Positions 23,704-34,960 of a DNA stretch of 64,000 nt are shown here, in pieces. Location of the stretch: positions 7,157,814-7,221,813 of the forward strand of contig NC_088193.1 of NCBI RefSeq assembly GCF_028769735.1. Reading direction: 5' to 3'. The stretch's first letter is position 1. Each line of letters opens with the position of its first letter. This stretch comes from Zonotrichia leucophrys gambelii. Its lineage: Eukaryota; Chordata; Aves; Passeriformes; Passerellidae. The notes beneath the pieces are model-generated. The model was not told where the DNA came from and did no database searches. It worked only from the letters and a program-made list of their open reading frames with translations. A program made the translations under genes and the position numbers.

Positions 23704-25084
23704 GCCAGGCAGGCAACCTGAAGCATGGAGGACCTGCTCCCCTGATAAGGTCACTCACCTGCTCTTCTGGGCATGAATTAGTGTTTTAGAGAAGTGCTTA
23801 TTATCTCACCAAGTCAGGGACATTTGTTAGTGCAGGAGCTGAGAAAGGTGCCCTGAAGCCCAGGCTTCCTCCCTCTGGTTGTACCTCAGTGGAGTGAGGC
23901 AGGGTGGGATGAATTTCTGGAATATTAGGACATTCAGGAATATCCTTTGCTCATTAACAGCAGGAGCTTCAATTGTTACCTTAGTGAAGGCAATGAGGAC
24001 AGCCTGGAATTTTTTATGGACAGCAATATTGCAGATTCAATGAAGCTTCTGCACCCCCCAAGGCACAGAGAGCCCTGGGATGAGGCTGGAGTGCATTCCC
24101 TGTTTGCCAGAAGGGCTTGAGGAGCATGAGGAGCTGGTGGGAGCCATCAGGCAGGTGACAGCAGCCACCAAGGCCCTACAGCCACTGCTCCCCTGGCACT
24201 GAGCTGGGCCCAGCACAAAGCCCTGCTGTGATGGGATCTGGACACCACATGGCCACGGAGGCTCTGGGAAATCAGGGAACACAGAAAAGCCAGAGAAGGG
24301 ACAGTGTGGGGCCAACTGGCTGCTGCAGAAGGATGGAAAGAGGGACACTGGGTGACATGGCACTGCTGCTGCCAGCTCTTGTGGAATTTGGTTTTCTTCT
24401 GGAAAGCCTGAATTATGCTCCAAATGCATAAGAACATCACCTTTTATTTAATAGGACTGAATTTCTTAAGATTGCAGGGAACAGCTTGAAATTACATCCT
24501 AAAAAGTTTGAAAAACCAGTTATAAATACAATTCCCTGATTAATTAAGGTTATGTTGAACTAAAGCATGGGACTGGAAAGCAAAGCAAGCTGTGTGCATC
24601 CTACTAAGGTTCATCAGCACCTGCCATGAATAAAAGTGTAAAAACCAACAGCAGGATGGCTTTAGGAGTATAATTTTAGTGTGTGAGTGATGAACTGGCA
24701 AGGGAGGGGCAGGTAGAACCTGGTGGTCAGAGATGGACAAGGATGAGTTTATAAAGGAGATATGAGAGGGCACATTTGGGGGAGCCTCGAGCCCCACTGA
24801 TTTGTAGGATGGAGGGCAGAGCACGGCCGGTGTCAGTCCTGCCTCAGCCGGCACTCCGGCACGGATGGCAGCTCTGACAGGTACGAGCTCATCACTTCGA
24901 AATGAAACCTGGCAAAGCCCCAGCAAAAGGCTTTTTGGGAGATGAGGTCAGGTTGTTCTGCCCCCCCCGACAGCCCGTGTCGGGCTCTATTCTTGCCTCC
25001 CTCCCACAGACGATGAAAGGAGCAGGGCTCGGAGCATGTTTATTAATTCGGGATGACAATAGGACACCTGGAGCAGCACCTGTC

Positions 25085-25345
25085 AGAGCAGGATGCAAAT
25101 GAGCCCGGGGAGCTGCCCGCGCTCCTGCAGCCCTAATGAAGCTCTAATAGCGCTGATAATGCCTCGCACGGTATTCACGGGGCATTGGCTCAATTGCAGT
25201 AATTAATGCGCCCATCCCGAGCCGCAGCTCCCATTCACGGGCACTTCCTGATGCTTTGCTCTCGCTGTTTGGTTTTAAACACACAAACCCGGGACTTATT
25301 ATATTTGCAAACAATGGCCTCGTGGAGATGCTCTGATTTACTGCA
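25085..25345. promoter_or_regulatory. Candidate conserved element with TAAT motifs
   Basis: Unique, CpG-retaining sequence in a CpG-poor intron. It has repeated homeodomain-type cores: CTAATGAAG, CTAATAGCG, GATAATGCC and GCAGTAATTAATGCG. No coding frame. The pattern resembles vertebrate conserved non-coding elements; not verifiable without alignment. Confidence 0.4.
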
Positions 25346-25399
25346 GAGATAGAGGGGGGTGATCTTTGAAAGCCTAAATTAAAGCAGGATTTCCTTCTG

Positions 25400-25700
25400 T
25401 TTTCTCAAAGGAAAGGTTAACATTTGCTAATAACTGTCACAGGCTGCAAACGGTCTCAGTGTCATATGATGGATTTTTCTGATTGCTTTTAATCAAGGTT
25501 TTCAGATATCATGGGGTGTAAACAGAGAAATGAGCTGAGCGCTCATGAGTTGAACAAACCTCAGGAGATGAGACTCAGATAAGGAAGAACTGTTCTGACA
25601 ATGAAGTAATAGCAGGTTCTTTGCTGCTCGAGTTCCACTTTTTATCGCTATTATTTTAGCGTTCCCCATTCCATATCTGTGGCTGAGATAAACTGCTCAG
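25400..25700. promoter_or_regulatory. Candidate GATA/ETS composite enhancer at about +16.8 kb
   Basis: Contains an abutting GATA-ETS composite AGATAAGGAAG (25577-25587), an E-box CATATG near 25463, TTATCG (25642-25647), TATCTG (25674-25679) overlapping a RUNX-type TGTGG (25678-25682), and AGATAA (25686-25691). This is the motif grammar of blood and endothelial enhancers that drive ETS genes. The function is inferred from motifs and CpG retention only. Confidence 0.45.
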
Positions 25701-26817
25701 CAGGGATGGACGTGTGCTTGCAAGGCTGTGTGGGAGGGTGGAGGGCTCTTTACCCCACAGAGATATTAAGTTGCTGCCCTATCTACTTCACCTCCCATAT
25801 TTGGACGGGTTTTTTTGCCTCTTCAGGGAAATTTAGATGAATTAGAAAAAGTCTATTTACATGTTCAAATCAGAGAGAGATGGTAAAGGTGAGGCTGGGG
25901 ATATGATCTGTCCATGAAAATTATTACTTCTTGTTGGATGCCTTCCCTCGAAAAAGGGATAAATTGGGAGGTGTTTCAATACCCCCTCTGAAAATTAAGG
26001 ACACAGAAATTATCCCCCAAGAGAATTGCAGGAAAGGAGGAGTCTGTGCTGCAGAGCTGAGCTCTGATAAAAGGCATTTTGTGCCATCAGTTTCTTTATT
26101 AATAGGACCCAAAATGTGAGAAGAACTTTTGTGTGGCGGCAGCAGGACCTGCATTTCTCAGTGACTCAGGACACTGATGTGTGAGAGGTTGTTTTCCTCT
26201 CGTGCCATCCCAGGGGGGATTTGCAAACCTGCAGAAGCCAAGTTTTGGGCTAACCCTGGTGGTACCAGGGCTCACTGGGAGAGGGGGATAGGGGGGACTC
26301 CTGGTGATCAGCAAAGCTGGAAAAGGCCAAGGAAAGCCAAGGGGATGAGGGAGTCTGCCAGGAGCACATGGGGTGAAGTGCATGCAAACCTCCAGCTGAC
26401 ACAAGCTGTGTCCTCTCCCACGAAAAGCTTCATCATAATCTGTGCAAACATCACTTCAGGATAAACACAATCCTGCTATAAATACCCCCGGCCATTTCCT
26501 GTTGTTCTTTCTGCAGCTTGCACAGGGTTTGTGTCTGGCTGAGGGTGTGACTGAGTCCACACAGTCACACACGTCCCCTGCTCTGTGCTCCACTGAAAAT
26601 GGCTTTTTCTGCTTCAAATCAGCCACTCTGGGGTTTGTGCCACTGAGCTGTTTGTGCCACATTCATCCTCAATGAACCAGGAATATCTTTTATGGAAGGA
26701 ATTCAGGGCAGCAAAATGGTAAAATCTCCTGCTATTGTGAGAAGTTGACTTGAATGTCTATATGCACTTAATTACAGTTAAATTAATGACACTTCATTAC
26801 TTAATTACACTTTAATA

Positions 26818-26960
26818 TACACTCCCCATCCCTGGAAGTGTCCCAGGCCAGGCTGGATGTGGCTTGGGGTAACCTGGGATAGTGGAAGGTGTCCCTGCCT
26901 ATGGGGTAGAACAAGATGATTTTTAAGGTCTCCAAACTCAGACATTCAGGGATCCTATGC
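26818..26960 (+). mobile_element. CR1 LINE fragment
   Basis: Plus-oriented degraded CR1 3' region: CATCCCTGGAAGTGTCCCAGG, GCCAGGCTGGATG, AACCTGGGATAGTGGAAGGT, then a decayed ACCTTAAA-complement segment. Confidence 0.8.
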
Positions 26961-28639
26961 CATGGTTTGTCACATTCATCCACATTTCTATCCCAGGCTA
27001 TTTCAATTTATACCCATTCTTAATTTTGACAGTCAAAGGAAATCAAGCACATTAAAACCCGAACTGAGAGAAGCAGAAATGCAAACTCCTCCTGGCTTGT
27101 TTTATGCTTGATATTTACTGAATTTTGTGGTTTAAGTGGATTTGTTATTTCAGTGAAAATGGAAGCAAAAGTCACACTCCCATCTGCTTGTTAATCACAG
27201 AAATACCTCAAGGAGAAAGGAAACAAATTGAGGGGAGGGCCCTGGATCCTCATGTATGAATTAAGTCTTTAGAGAACCAGATTGAAAGTTCCTGCAACTA
27301 CAGAATTTTCAGCTCAACAGTTTCATTCAAACCACTAATTATTTTTTAATTTTTTTTTAATAGCATTGGCAATGTCCTTTTTTGCTATCAGAATGAACTG
27401 AAAGCCTGGGTTATAAATACTTGGCTTAGGCTTTCTACCCAAATAGAGCTAAAAACTTCAGGTCATACATTAAAGATAACTTGGGCACATCCAAGGAAGA
27501 TACTGTGCTGTTTGAGTCTTTAAAGTTCCTTCCCAAAGTGAAAAACAAACCCAGATTTACATTGCCCAGACTTATTGAGCTTGGATCTGTCTTTGTGGTT
27601 GGTTCTAATCAGAGAGTCAATCCCATCTTTATCAAACTCCAGAAATTAGAAATTGTTCCCTCAGTGTACATGAGAAAATGGGATGGGAATTTTTCAGATC
27701 ATGGACAGACTGGAACTGCCCCACTGGAGAAGAAACCAGGGTCCCACTGATCCCTTTGCTGCTGCCCACAAAATCAGGCAGGAATGCTCAGAAGCAGAAT
27801 ATTCTTTTAAGAGCTCACTGTAAACCAGTTTCCCTGTGACTGCAAGGCAGTGAGGCAGAGTGGGTGTGTGCTATGAGAGGCAAGGAAATGGGAATTGCAG
27901 GCAAGGCTGGGGAGAAAAGGCCTAATGAATGAAACAGAGACAGAATGTTCTGTCCCTACTCTGGCTGCTTGAGGCTTTACCTCTGTGTATTTTATATGGG
28001 CTGGGTGAAGGCACAGAGTAGGATCTGAGAAGGTTTAAATGAAGGATAAAATGTACTTGCATGCCTAATTCAGATTTTCCCTTTCAAAGATGCCCCTGAA
28101 GAAAACCCTTGTTTGCACATCCCACTGTGGCTTAGCACCTGAGGCACTGCCCTGGGAACACAAATCCTTATGCTCTCAGCCCAATTTTGCTGCAGGTGTG
28201 CTGTGTGACCCCCAGAGAGTGATGTCCTTGGGCCTCCTGTGACTGTGTTACAGAAAAGTTGTTCAGAGATGAGAAAAGCAGCGTGAAATCTGCCCCTAAG
28301 GGTGACCTTGAGTGTGTGAGAGAGGGCCAGGCAATATTTTGACATGTTGAACAATCCCCACCAACATTTTTCCTTGATGACACTGAAAAAGTTGTCTCCC
28401 TGGTTAACCCTGAGGTCCCCTGGCATTCCCAAACATGTTCTGTGTGTGGTGACATGGAGGAGGAGGGGACAGTAAAACATCAGGGATTACATCAGTGTAA
28501 GATAGGTGAAATGATCTTGATCTCCACAGCCTGTGCTCCCCCAAACGTGCATTTATCTGTGGCATTAGGATGCCATAGATAAATGGCATAGAAGGTTTTG
28601 CCCCACCAACTTCTCCTGGGAGCTGACTCCTATTCTCAA

Positions 28640-28815
28640 ACTATTCCTCCCCACATCCCTGGCAGTGCCCAAGGCCAGGTCAGGCAGTGCCCAAGGCCAG
28701 GCTGGGCAGGGCTTGGGGCACCCTGGGACAGTGGAAGGTGTCCCTGCCCATGGCAGGGTGGGACTGGATGGGCTTTAAAGACATTCCAGCCCAAACCCTG
28801 CTGTGACTCTGCAAT
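28640..28815 (+). mobile_element. CR1 LINE fragment with internal 26-bp duplication
   Basis: Typical songbird CR1 3' region (CCCTGGCAGTGCCCAAGGCC, CACCCTGGGACAGTGGAAGG, GGGCTTTAAAGACATTCCAG) ending in a decayed TGACTCTGCAATTCT tail. GGCAGTGCCCAAGGCCAGG occurs twice in tandem. Confidence 0.85.
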
Positions 28816-30689
28816 TCTAATTTTGCAGTGCTTTATCCATTTTCCCTCTTCCCCCTATTTTGTAGTAGCTCCATCAGGTGTTTTGTCAGCAAGTCCCCAA
28901 CCAGGCCTCAGGTTCTTTCAAAGCTTTGTTCTTTGTGAGAGACTGATTTTTTTTACTGACAACCCTATAAACATCATCTGAAGCAATGTTTGGGATCTCT
29001 TTGTTGCCCCCATGGAAGAGAAATTCCATCATCACCCTCATCTCAGACCCCCAGGAAGAGGCAGGGCAGCCCCAGGGAGGCACTGCCGAATTGCGGAAAT
29101 CTCACTCCCAGGGGATGCTGATGAGGAAGGTGACTGTAAGACCTGAAAGGAGGCACTCCTGCTTCCTCCCTTGCATGTTCCTGTGGGACCTTCCCAGCCA
29201 GGGAGAGCCTGTGTCTTCAAAGGGGCCCCACTGAGCTCCCTGAGTGCTGAGGAAAATCAGACCCCCAGAAAACTCAGCTCAGGTTGCAAGAGCTGCTCAG
29301 AGCAGTCTGTGCCAGGTATCCCAGGGGAATCCACTTGGTCTCTCTTAGACCTCCAGAGTCCTGCCAGGATAAGAATCTGATGTAGTTTGAGTCACCATGA
29401 TATCAAAATGCCAAACGTTATTGATATTGAGGTATCTGTGCAGTCAAATGGCATCAGCCAGAGCCAAAAGCAAAACAGATTTTCTTAAATTATTTCTAAG
29501 CATCCAAATGCTTCTTTAGTATTTGTATAAAGTATTTAAAATACAAGTCTACAGATTCCAACTGCTTGGCTATTGGACGTTTTTCAGGACAGATCCTGTG
29601 TGAGTTGGAATCATTCTCGCATTCACACAAAGCACACAAATACACAAAGAGTTGCAGGGAAGGTTGGGTCACACATCACCCCAAAGGCAAAGACAGAGCT
29701 CCCAGTGGCTGTGCTGGCATGAGGAGCCCTAATTTGGCCTTGTCCCCAAAGGCTGTGACAGAATTCACTGTGTTTGTACCAAGGACAGACACAGGAGAGT
29801 CCTGTGAGATACAGTCTGACCTTTTTCTATGTGGTGTCTTTGCCTCAGAAAGATGCAAATGGATCCAAGCCCTCCTGTTCCCTGGAAAGGCTGAGCTCTG
29901 ACAGGCTGCCCTACCTGGTGCCTTCTCAGGTTTTTCAAGGCTTCCTTTGAAACTCCACTTTAGTTGGAAACCAATTGCAATATTTTAGGGAAACTGAAAA
30001 GGTTAAAACTGCAATGGAACACTCAGAATATTCAAAGCAAACTTTGGTTAATTTAAGGTGGAATTCTCTGGATAATTGTTTTGACCTTCTGTTCAACATC
30101 AGGATTGTAAATTTTCCCCCAGCCTCTAGAATTTTCTCAGGATATGACAAGGATCTCCCACCACATTCTGGACTTTTCCATCCCTTACCCCATGGCCTTG
30201 ACACCCTTTTTACCCCTCATTTTACACAAAATCTTTGGCTAGAGCTGAACAAACAACTTGGCTGCCGAGATAGTAAATGAGCCCCCATTTCCCAAATGTC
30301 ACTGTAGTACTGAAACCACAGGACCATCTTGTGGCTGCTTCCTGGCCATTTCCTGCTTGCTTGAAAGCTGAGGAAATGAGGTATGCTGAGGTGTGAACTA
30401 TGTTTGTTTGTATGGGGAGAGCTCTAAGAGACAGAGATACAGCCCATGACCAAGGTGCTGGGCTCAGAAAAGAGAAAAAACCCTAAGAGCCCGTTCCCAA
30501 GGCATTTACAAATTAATGTTAAACACTGCACCTGGATTTATCTACAGGGACTGCCTGACACTCCCAGCCAGGGCAGAACCTGGCCTTGGCTTAGGATTCT
30601 TCCAAGGTGTGCCTCAATTGATTTTCTTTGGGTTTAAGCCCTCAGTTTCACTAAAATCAGGAATGAGTCTTTGAGAGGTGCTTGGTTGT

Positions 30690-31236
30690 TGGTTTGGTCT
30701 GGTTTGATTAGGTCTGGCTTGGTTCAGTTCGGTTTGGTCTGGTTTGGTTTGGTTTGGTTTGGTCTGGTTTAGTTTGGTTCAGTCTGGTTTGGTTTGGTTC
30801 AGTTTGGTCCGGTTTGGTTTGGTTTGGTTCAGTTCAGTTTGGTTTGGTCTGGTCTGGTTTGGTGTGGTTTGGTCTGATTTGGTTTGGTTTCATCTGGTTT
30901 GATTTGGTTTGGTTTGGTTTCATCTGGTTTGGTTTGGTCTAGTTTGGTTTGGTTCAGTTTGATTTTGTCTGGTTTGGCTTGGCTTGGTTTGGTTTGCTTT
31001 GATTTAGTTTGGTTCAGTTTGGTTTTGTCTGGTTGGGCTTGGTTTGGTTTGGTTTGGTTTGGTTTGGTTTGGTTTGGTTTGGTTTGGTTTTGTCTGCTTG
31101 GTTTGGTTTGGTTTGGTTTGCTTTGATTCGGTTTGGTTCAGTTTGGTTTTGTCTGGTTGGGCTTGGCTTGGTTTGGTTTGGTTCAGTTTGGTTTTGTCTG
31201 GTTGGGCTTGGTTTGGTTTGGTTCACTTCGGTTTGC
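30690..31236 (+). repeat. (TTTGG)n pentanucleotide array
   Basis: About 550 bp of GGTTT repeats with scattered TCTGG, TTCAG and TTGGC variants; roughly 100 units. The sense strand is G/T-only over long stretches. Overlapping ORFs in all frames are artefacts. Confidence 0.95.
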
Positions 31237-31639
31237 TGTGCAGTGCTCCCGTTCTCCTGCCAAGACAAGAGCAGGGCCACCCCTGGCAGTGACCCAGCCA
31301 CAGGGACAGTGTGAAATGCCAGCCCAGGACTGGCACAGCTCAGGTCACAGAGGTGCCCCTGAATTCCTTGGGCTGGGATGGCCCCTTGTCCCCCCACCTT
31401 GAGGAACCCAGTTGGTGCCAATTGTGCCAGCCCTGTTCAGTCAGAGCTCTGGCAGCCTGTTCAATCCCCAGCCCTGCCACAGAGCTGGCTCTCTGCAGGG
31501 TGTGCTGCTCACTGCGGGCAGGGCTGGGAGCAGCCTGGGTTATTAGCAGGGAAAGCTGATTGATTTATGAGAGCAGAAGTCTCCTGTGCTCCAGCACAGG
31601 TTATTCTCCAAATGCAAACTCTCCCTCACTTCACACACA

Positions 31640-31830
31640 CAAAGTGGCCGAGTGCTGTGTTATGAATGGGCCCCTTTGTTACCCCGGCCCGACACCACAG
31701 ACTGTTTAGTTCATGTCTGTGCTTTAGCAGAGGAGGACAGGGTCTGCAAGACAGATGTGCCCTTTAATTGCAGGGAAATATTAGAAGATCGTTAAGCCAT
31801 TTCTGACAGGGCTTTCCTCTGGCTCGGGGA
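31640..31830. promoter_or_regulatory. Candidate conserved block in intron 1
   Basis: Unique sequence with retained CpGs (GTGGCCGAGTG, ACCCCGGCCCGACACC, GATCGTTAAGCC) in a CpG-poor context. No gene. A weak call based on composition only. Confidence 0.25.
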
Positions 31831-34323
31831 GTGGGGAGTTGTTTCGGGAAGGCCAAGGAGCAGCCCTGTCTTGCCAGCCCCACAAACAGGACCTTGTCCT
31901 GCTCCCTCACCCCAACACTAAACAAAACCAGAGGAGCTTCACTCAGAAGCCCCAGTTTGCTGCCAAAGCTGCAGAGCTACATCTCAGAGAGAACTCTCCT
32001 TGCACTGCATCTGATAAAAGGCTTTTCAACACAGCTCAGGGGACTTGCCCTGCTGGAGATAAGAGCAGCACTATCAGCTCTGCTGAGAACATGGAGATGT
32101 GCCGAGGGTTCTGCTTCTTATTTGTGTTACTGAGCCCAGGCTGAGTGTAAGAAACTCTCCAGCAAAAGGGAGACACTCTGCAGTCAGCTCAGAAAACACC
32201 TCAAAGTGCAGGGGGAAAGGCAGATCCTCTGCTCTGTAGGAGAGAGAGCTTTGGGGACAACCTGGGGTTTAATCTTTGTTTAGTTTCACTGACACAATGA
32301 CTTGGAGCAGTGTTTGGGTGCTTTGTGTTGGTTCCCAGGCTGCAAAATTACTGGAACAGCTTCACCAGAGATGGTGGCTTTGTTTTTTGGGATCATTGCT
32401 GTGACAGAACTTGGCAGGCCCTCCTACAGTTATCAACTCAGAGCTAATGATTTTCATTTAAAATACAGCAAAATAAACCAGGACAAAGCCATCACATTGA
32501 TTGTACAGGTGGGGATCTGCTGAGGGATAAGATGGGTCCCACAGAGGTCTGAGCAGGGGTCCTGGGGATGGCAGAAACCTGCACAATCAGCCCCAGACTG
32601 GCCCTTGGGGACAGGGTGAAAGAGAAGGATGTAGAGCTGAGTGACCTGGCCAAAGCCACAGCACTGAGCAGGCTCCAGGCTGGGATTTGCCTCCTGGCAG
32701 CCCTGGCTCCCAGCCCTTCCCAAACCCACCAGGAGCCTCTGCTGCAGCTCTGGTCTGTCCCCCCTGCAGCAGAACATCCAAAATCCCTGCCAGGGGCTCG
32801 CCCATGGACCCTGCTGCACCAGACTTTGGATCTCCCAGGCATGGAAAACTATCCCTGGGCACAGACTTGGACCTTGGACCATTCTGGGACTTCTTGTGGT
32901 GCCAAGGGACCTCATTTATCCGAGCCAGGCTCAACACCCTTCTCAGTACCACTCTGATAAAGCCAACAGCCTTTCTGTTAATGGTCACTGATAAGAAATT
33001 TTGGAGAGGGTTTTTTGCTCAGTCTCAGAGGAAAGTCTCAGTTTTGCTTTGTCTATCAATCCTACCCCTGGGATAACACTTGGCTGTTCTGTGGCCTCCT
33101 TCTCCAAGGACAAGGGATTTACAAAATCTGAGCTCTTTGGGGTGCAGCATCACACAGACAGGGAAACTGAGGCACAGGAACATTAATACAGCTGTGAAAG
33201 AGCCCTTTATTTCAGTTTTACTCTCACATCTGCTGTTGGGTGAGCCAGGAACCAGTATTCACTGCCTGGTTCTTGTAGATTCTTGCTGATTCAAGCCTGG
33301 TTCGTGTAGCTGTAACACCAGAGAAGGCCTTGGATGTGTTTATTTAGTAGGAATGTTTGTCCTCAGCAAGAGCTTCACTATGTTTATGCAGCAGAGGCTC
33401 TTTCCCTGCTGCAGCTCCCTGGACCTGTTGGTGGGGTGGTCTTTGCTCTGCCACGCTTGATATCAGGAGCAGGAACAGCACCTTGTCAACTCCTTTTTGC
33501 ATGGCAATATTAACTTTGGGCTCCAGCCCAGATGCCAGGATGAGATTCAGCCTTTTTGTCCAAGAGGTAGGTGTGATGGCAATCCCTGAATCCTTCCAGG
33601 ACCTTCCTCTTGCACCATAGTTAAAACATTGGTGTTCCTTTGTACAGAAATCAAAAGCTCCTGGGAATTTCCACTGGTGTAAACTGGGTTTTCCTGTTCA
33701 AATATCTCGATGGAGATTGACAAAGAAAATATCTCAGTGTAATGCTGCTGAGCTGTTTTCCTTGGAATGCCACGGGCAGGCTTGTTCACAAAATCTCTGC
33801 TTTTGCTATAGGCGTAGGCAGAAACAATCCCCTCACTGGAGCCACAGGGGCTGGGCTCAGTGCACAAGGAAAACACAGATCCTGCCATCCCAGCAGGGTG
33901 GCAGCCCTCAGCTCCACTGCCAGGCTCAGCAGAGCAGCTGGGGTGTGGGTCAGGAGCCAGAGGAGGCTGCAGCGCTGCACAGGGGCACCTGAGTGTGCCC
34001 AGGGACAGGGAAATGCAAACCTGGGCCAATCAGGAGATTTAACCTGATATTTGAGAGGGATTTATGGCACTGTGTCTCCCAGCACCTGGAAATGGGAGTG
34101 TGATTTGTGTGACTGCAGGCTCTTTGGGAATCTCTCTGTCAGGACCTGTCCATCCCAGTCAGAGCCACTTGTCTGCTGCAGAGGCACAGATCAGACTCCC
34201 AGTGCTGGATCAGGAGCATGCATGTGCTCCTTGGGGAACAAACAGGCCCCTGGACCTCCACCCCCTCTCCTCTTATCTCTGGGCTCTGTGGGATGCAGGC
34301 CCTGACCCAGCCCAAGGAACCTG

Positions 34324-34482
34324 CTCTGGGCTCAAACCCTGAGTTTGTGCTCTGGATGTCGTGGGCACCCAGAGCCTGAACTCATATTTAACCCAAACCC
34401 AGCTCTGGCCTCACACCCTGAGTTTGTGCTCTGATGTCTTGGGCACACAGAGCCTGAGCTCAGATTTAACCCAAACCTGGCT
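34324..34482. repeat. Tandem duplication, 79-bp unit
   Basis: Two diverged copies offset by 79 bp, each with ACCCTGAGTTTGTGCTCTG, AGAGCCTGA and TTTAACCCAAACC. Confidence 0.85.
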
Positions 34483-34669
34483 CAGGGCTCAGGACACAAA
34501 CAGACTCAAGCCCTCAGACTGGAAAACACAAGCCACATTCCATTTTGGATTCAGCTGCAGGATTATGTTGGACTTGTGTTTTTTCCCATAGAGTGTCCAG
34601 ACCTTCACTCTGCACTGTAGGTGTCAGTGATGGATTATTCCTTATACTTCCTTTTAGCTGAGCATTCCC

Positions 34670-34960
34670 TCGAGAGCTGCTGAGGTGCTGCAGGCTCCTG
34701 GCGCAGGGAGCAGCGCAGGCTGTGCTCGCTCCTGGAGATGCTGCTGGGATCCTTTCATGCTGTTGTTTTTCCTCAGTCTGGGATAAGTCATCTCGGGCTG
34801 CAGGAGCTTGTTTTGTTCTCTGTGGATGGAAACAAAGCAGCCCCCGATGGCCGCTTCCTGATGGGCTTCCTGCGATTGTGCAGGGAGCGGTGTCAGGGAA
34901 CAAAACAGGATACGGCACGGGCTTGTGAATGTACCGGGGACAATGGTATCAAAGTGGAAT
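34670..34960. promoter_or_regulatory. Candidate conserved block in intron 1
   Basis: CpG-retaining unique DNA (CTCGAGAGC, GGCGCAGGGAGC, CCCCCGATGGCCGC, GATACGGCACGGG, GTACCGGGG) with GGATAAG and several TTCC/GGAA cores. No frame resembles a known protein. Confidence 0.3.
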
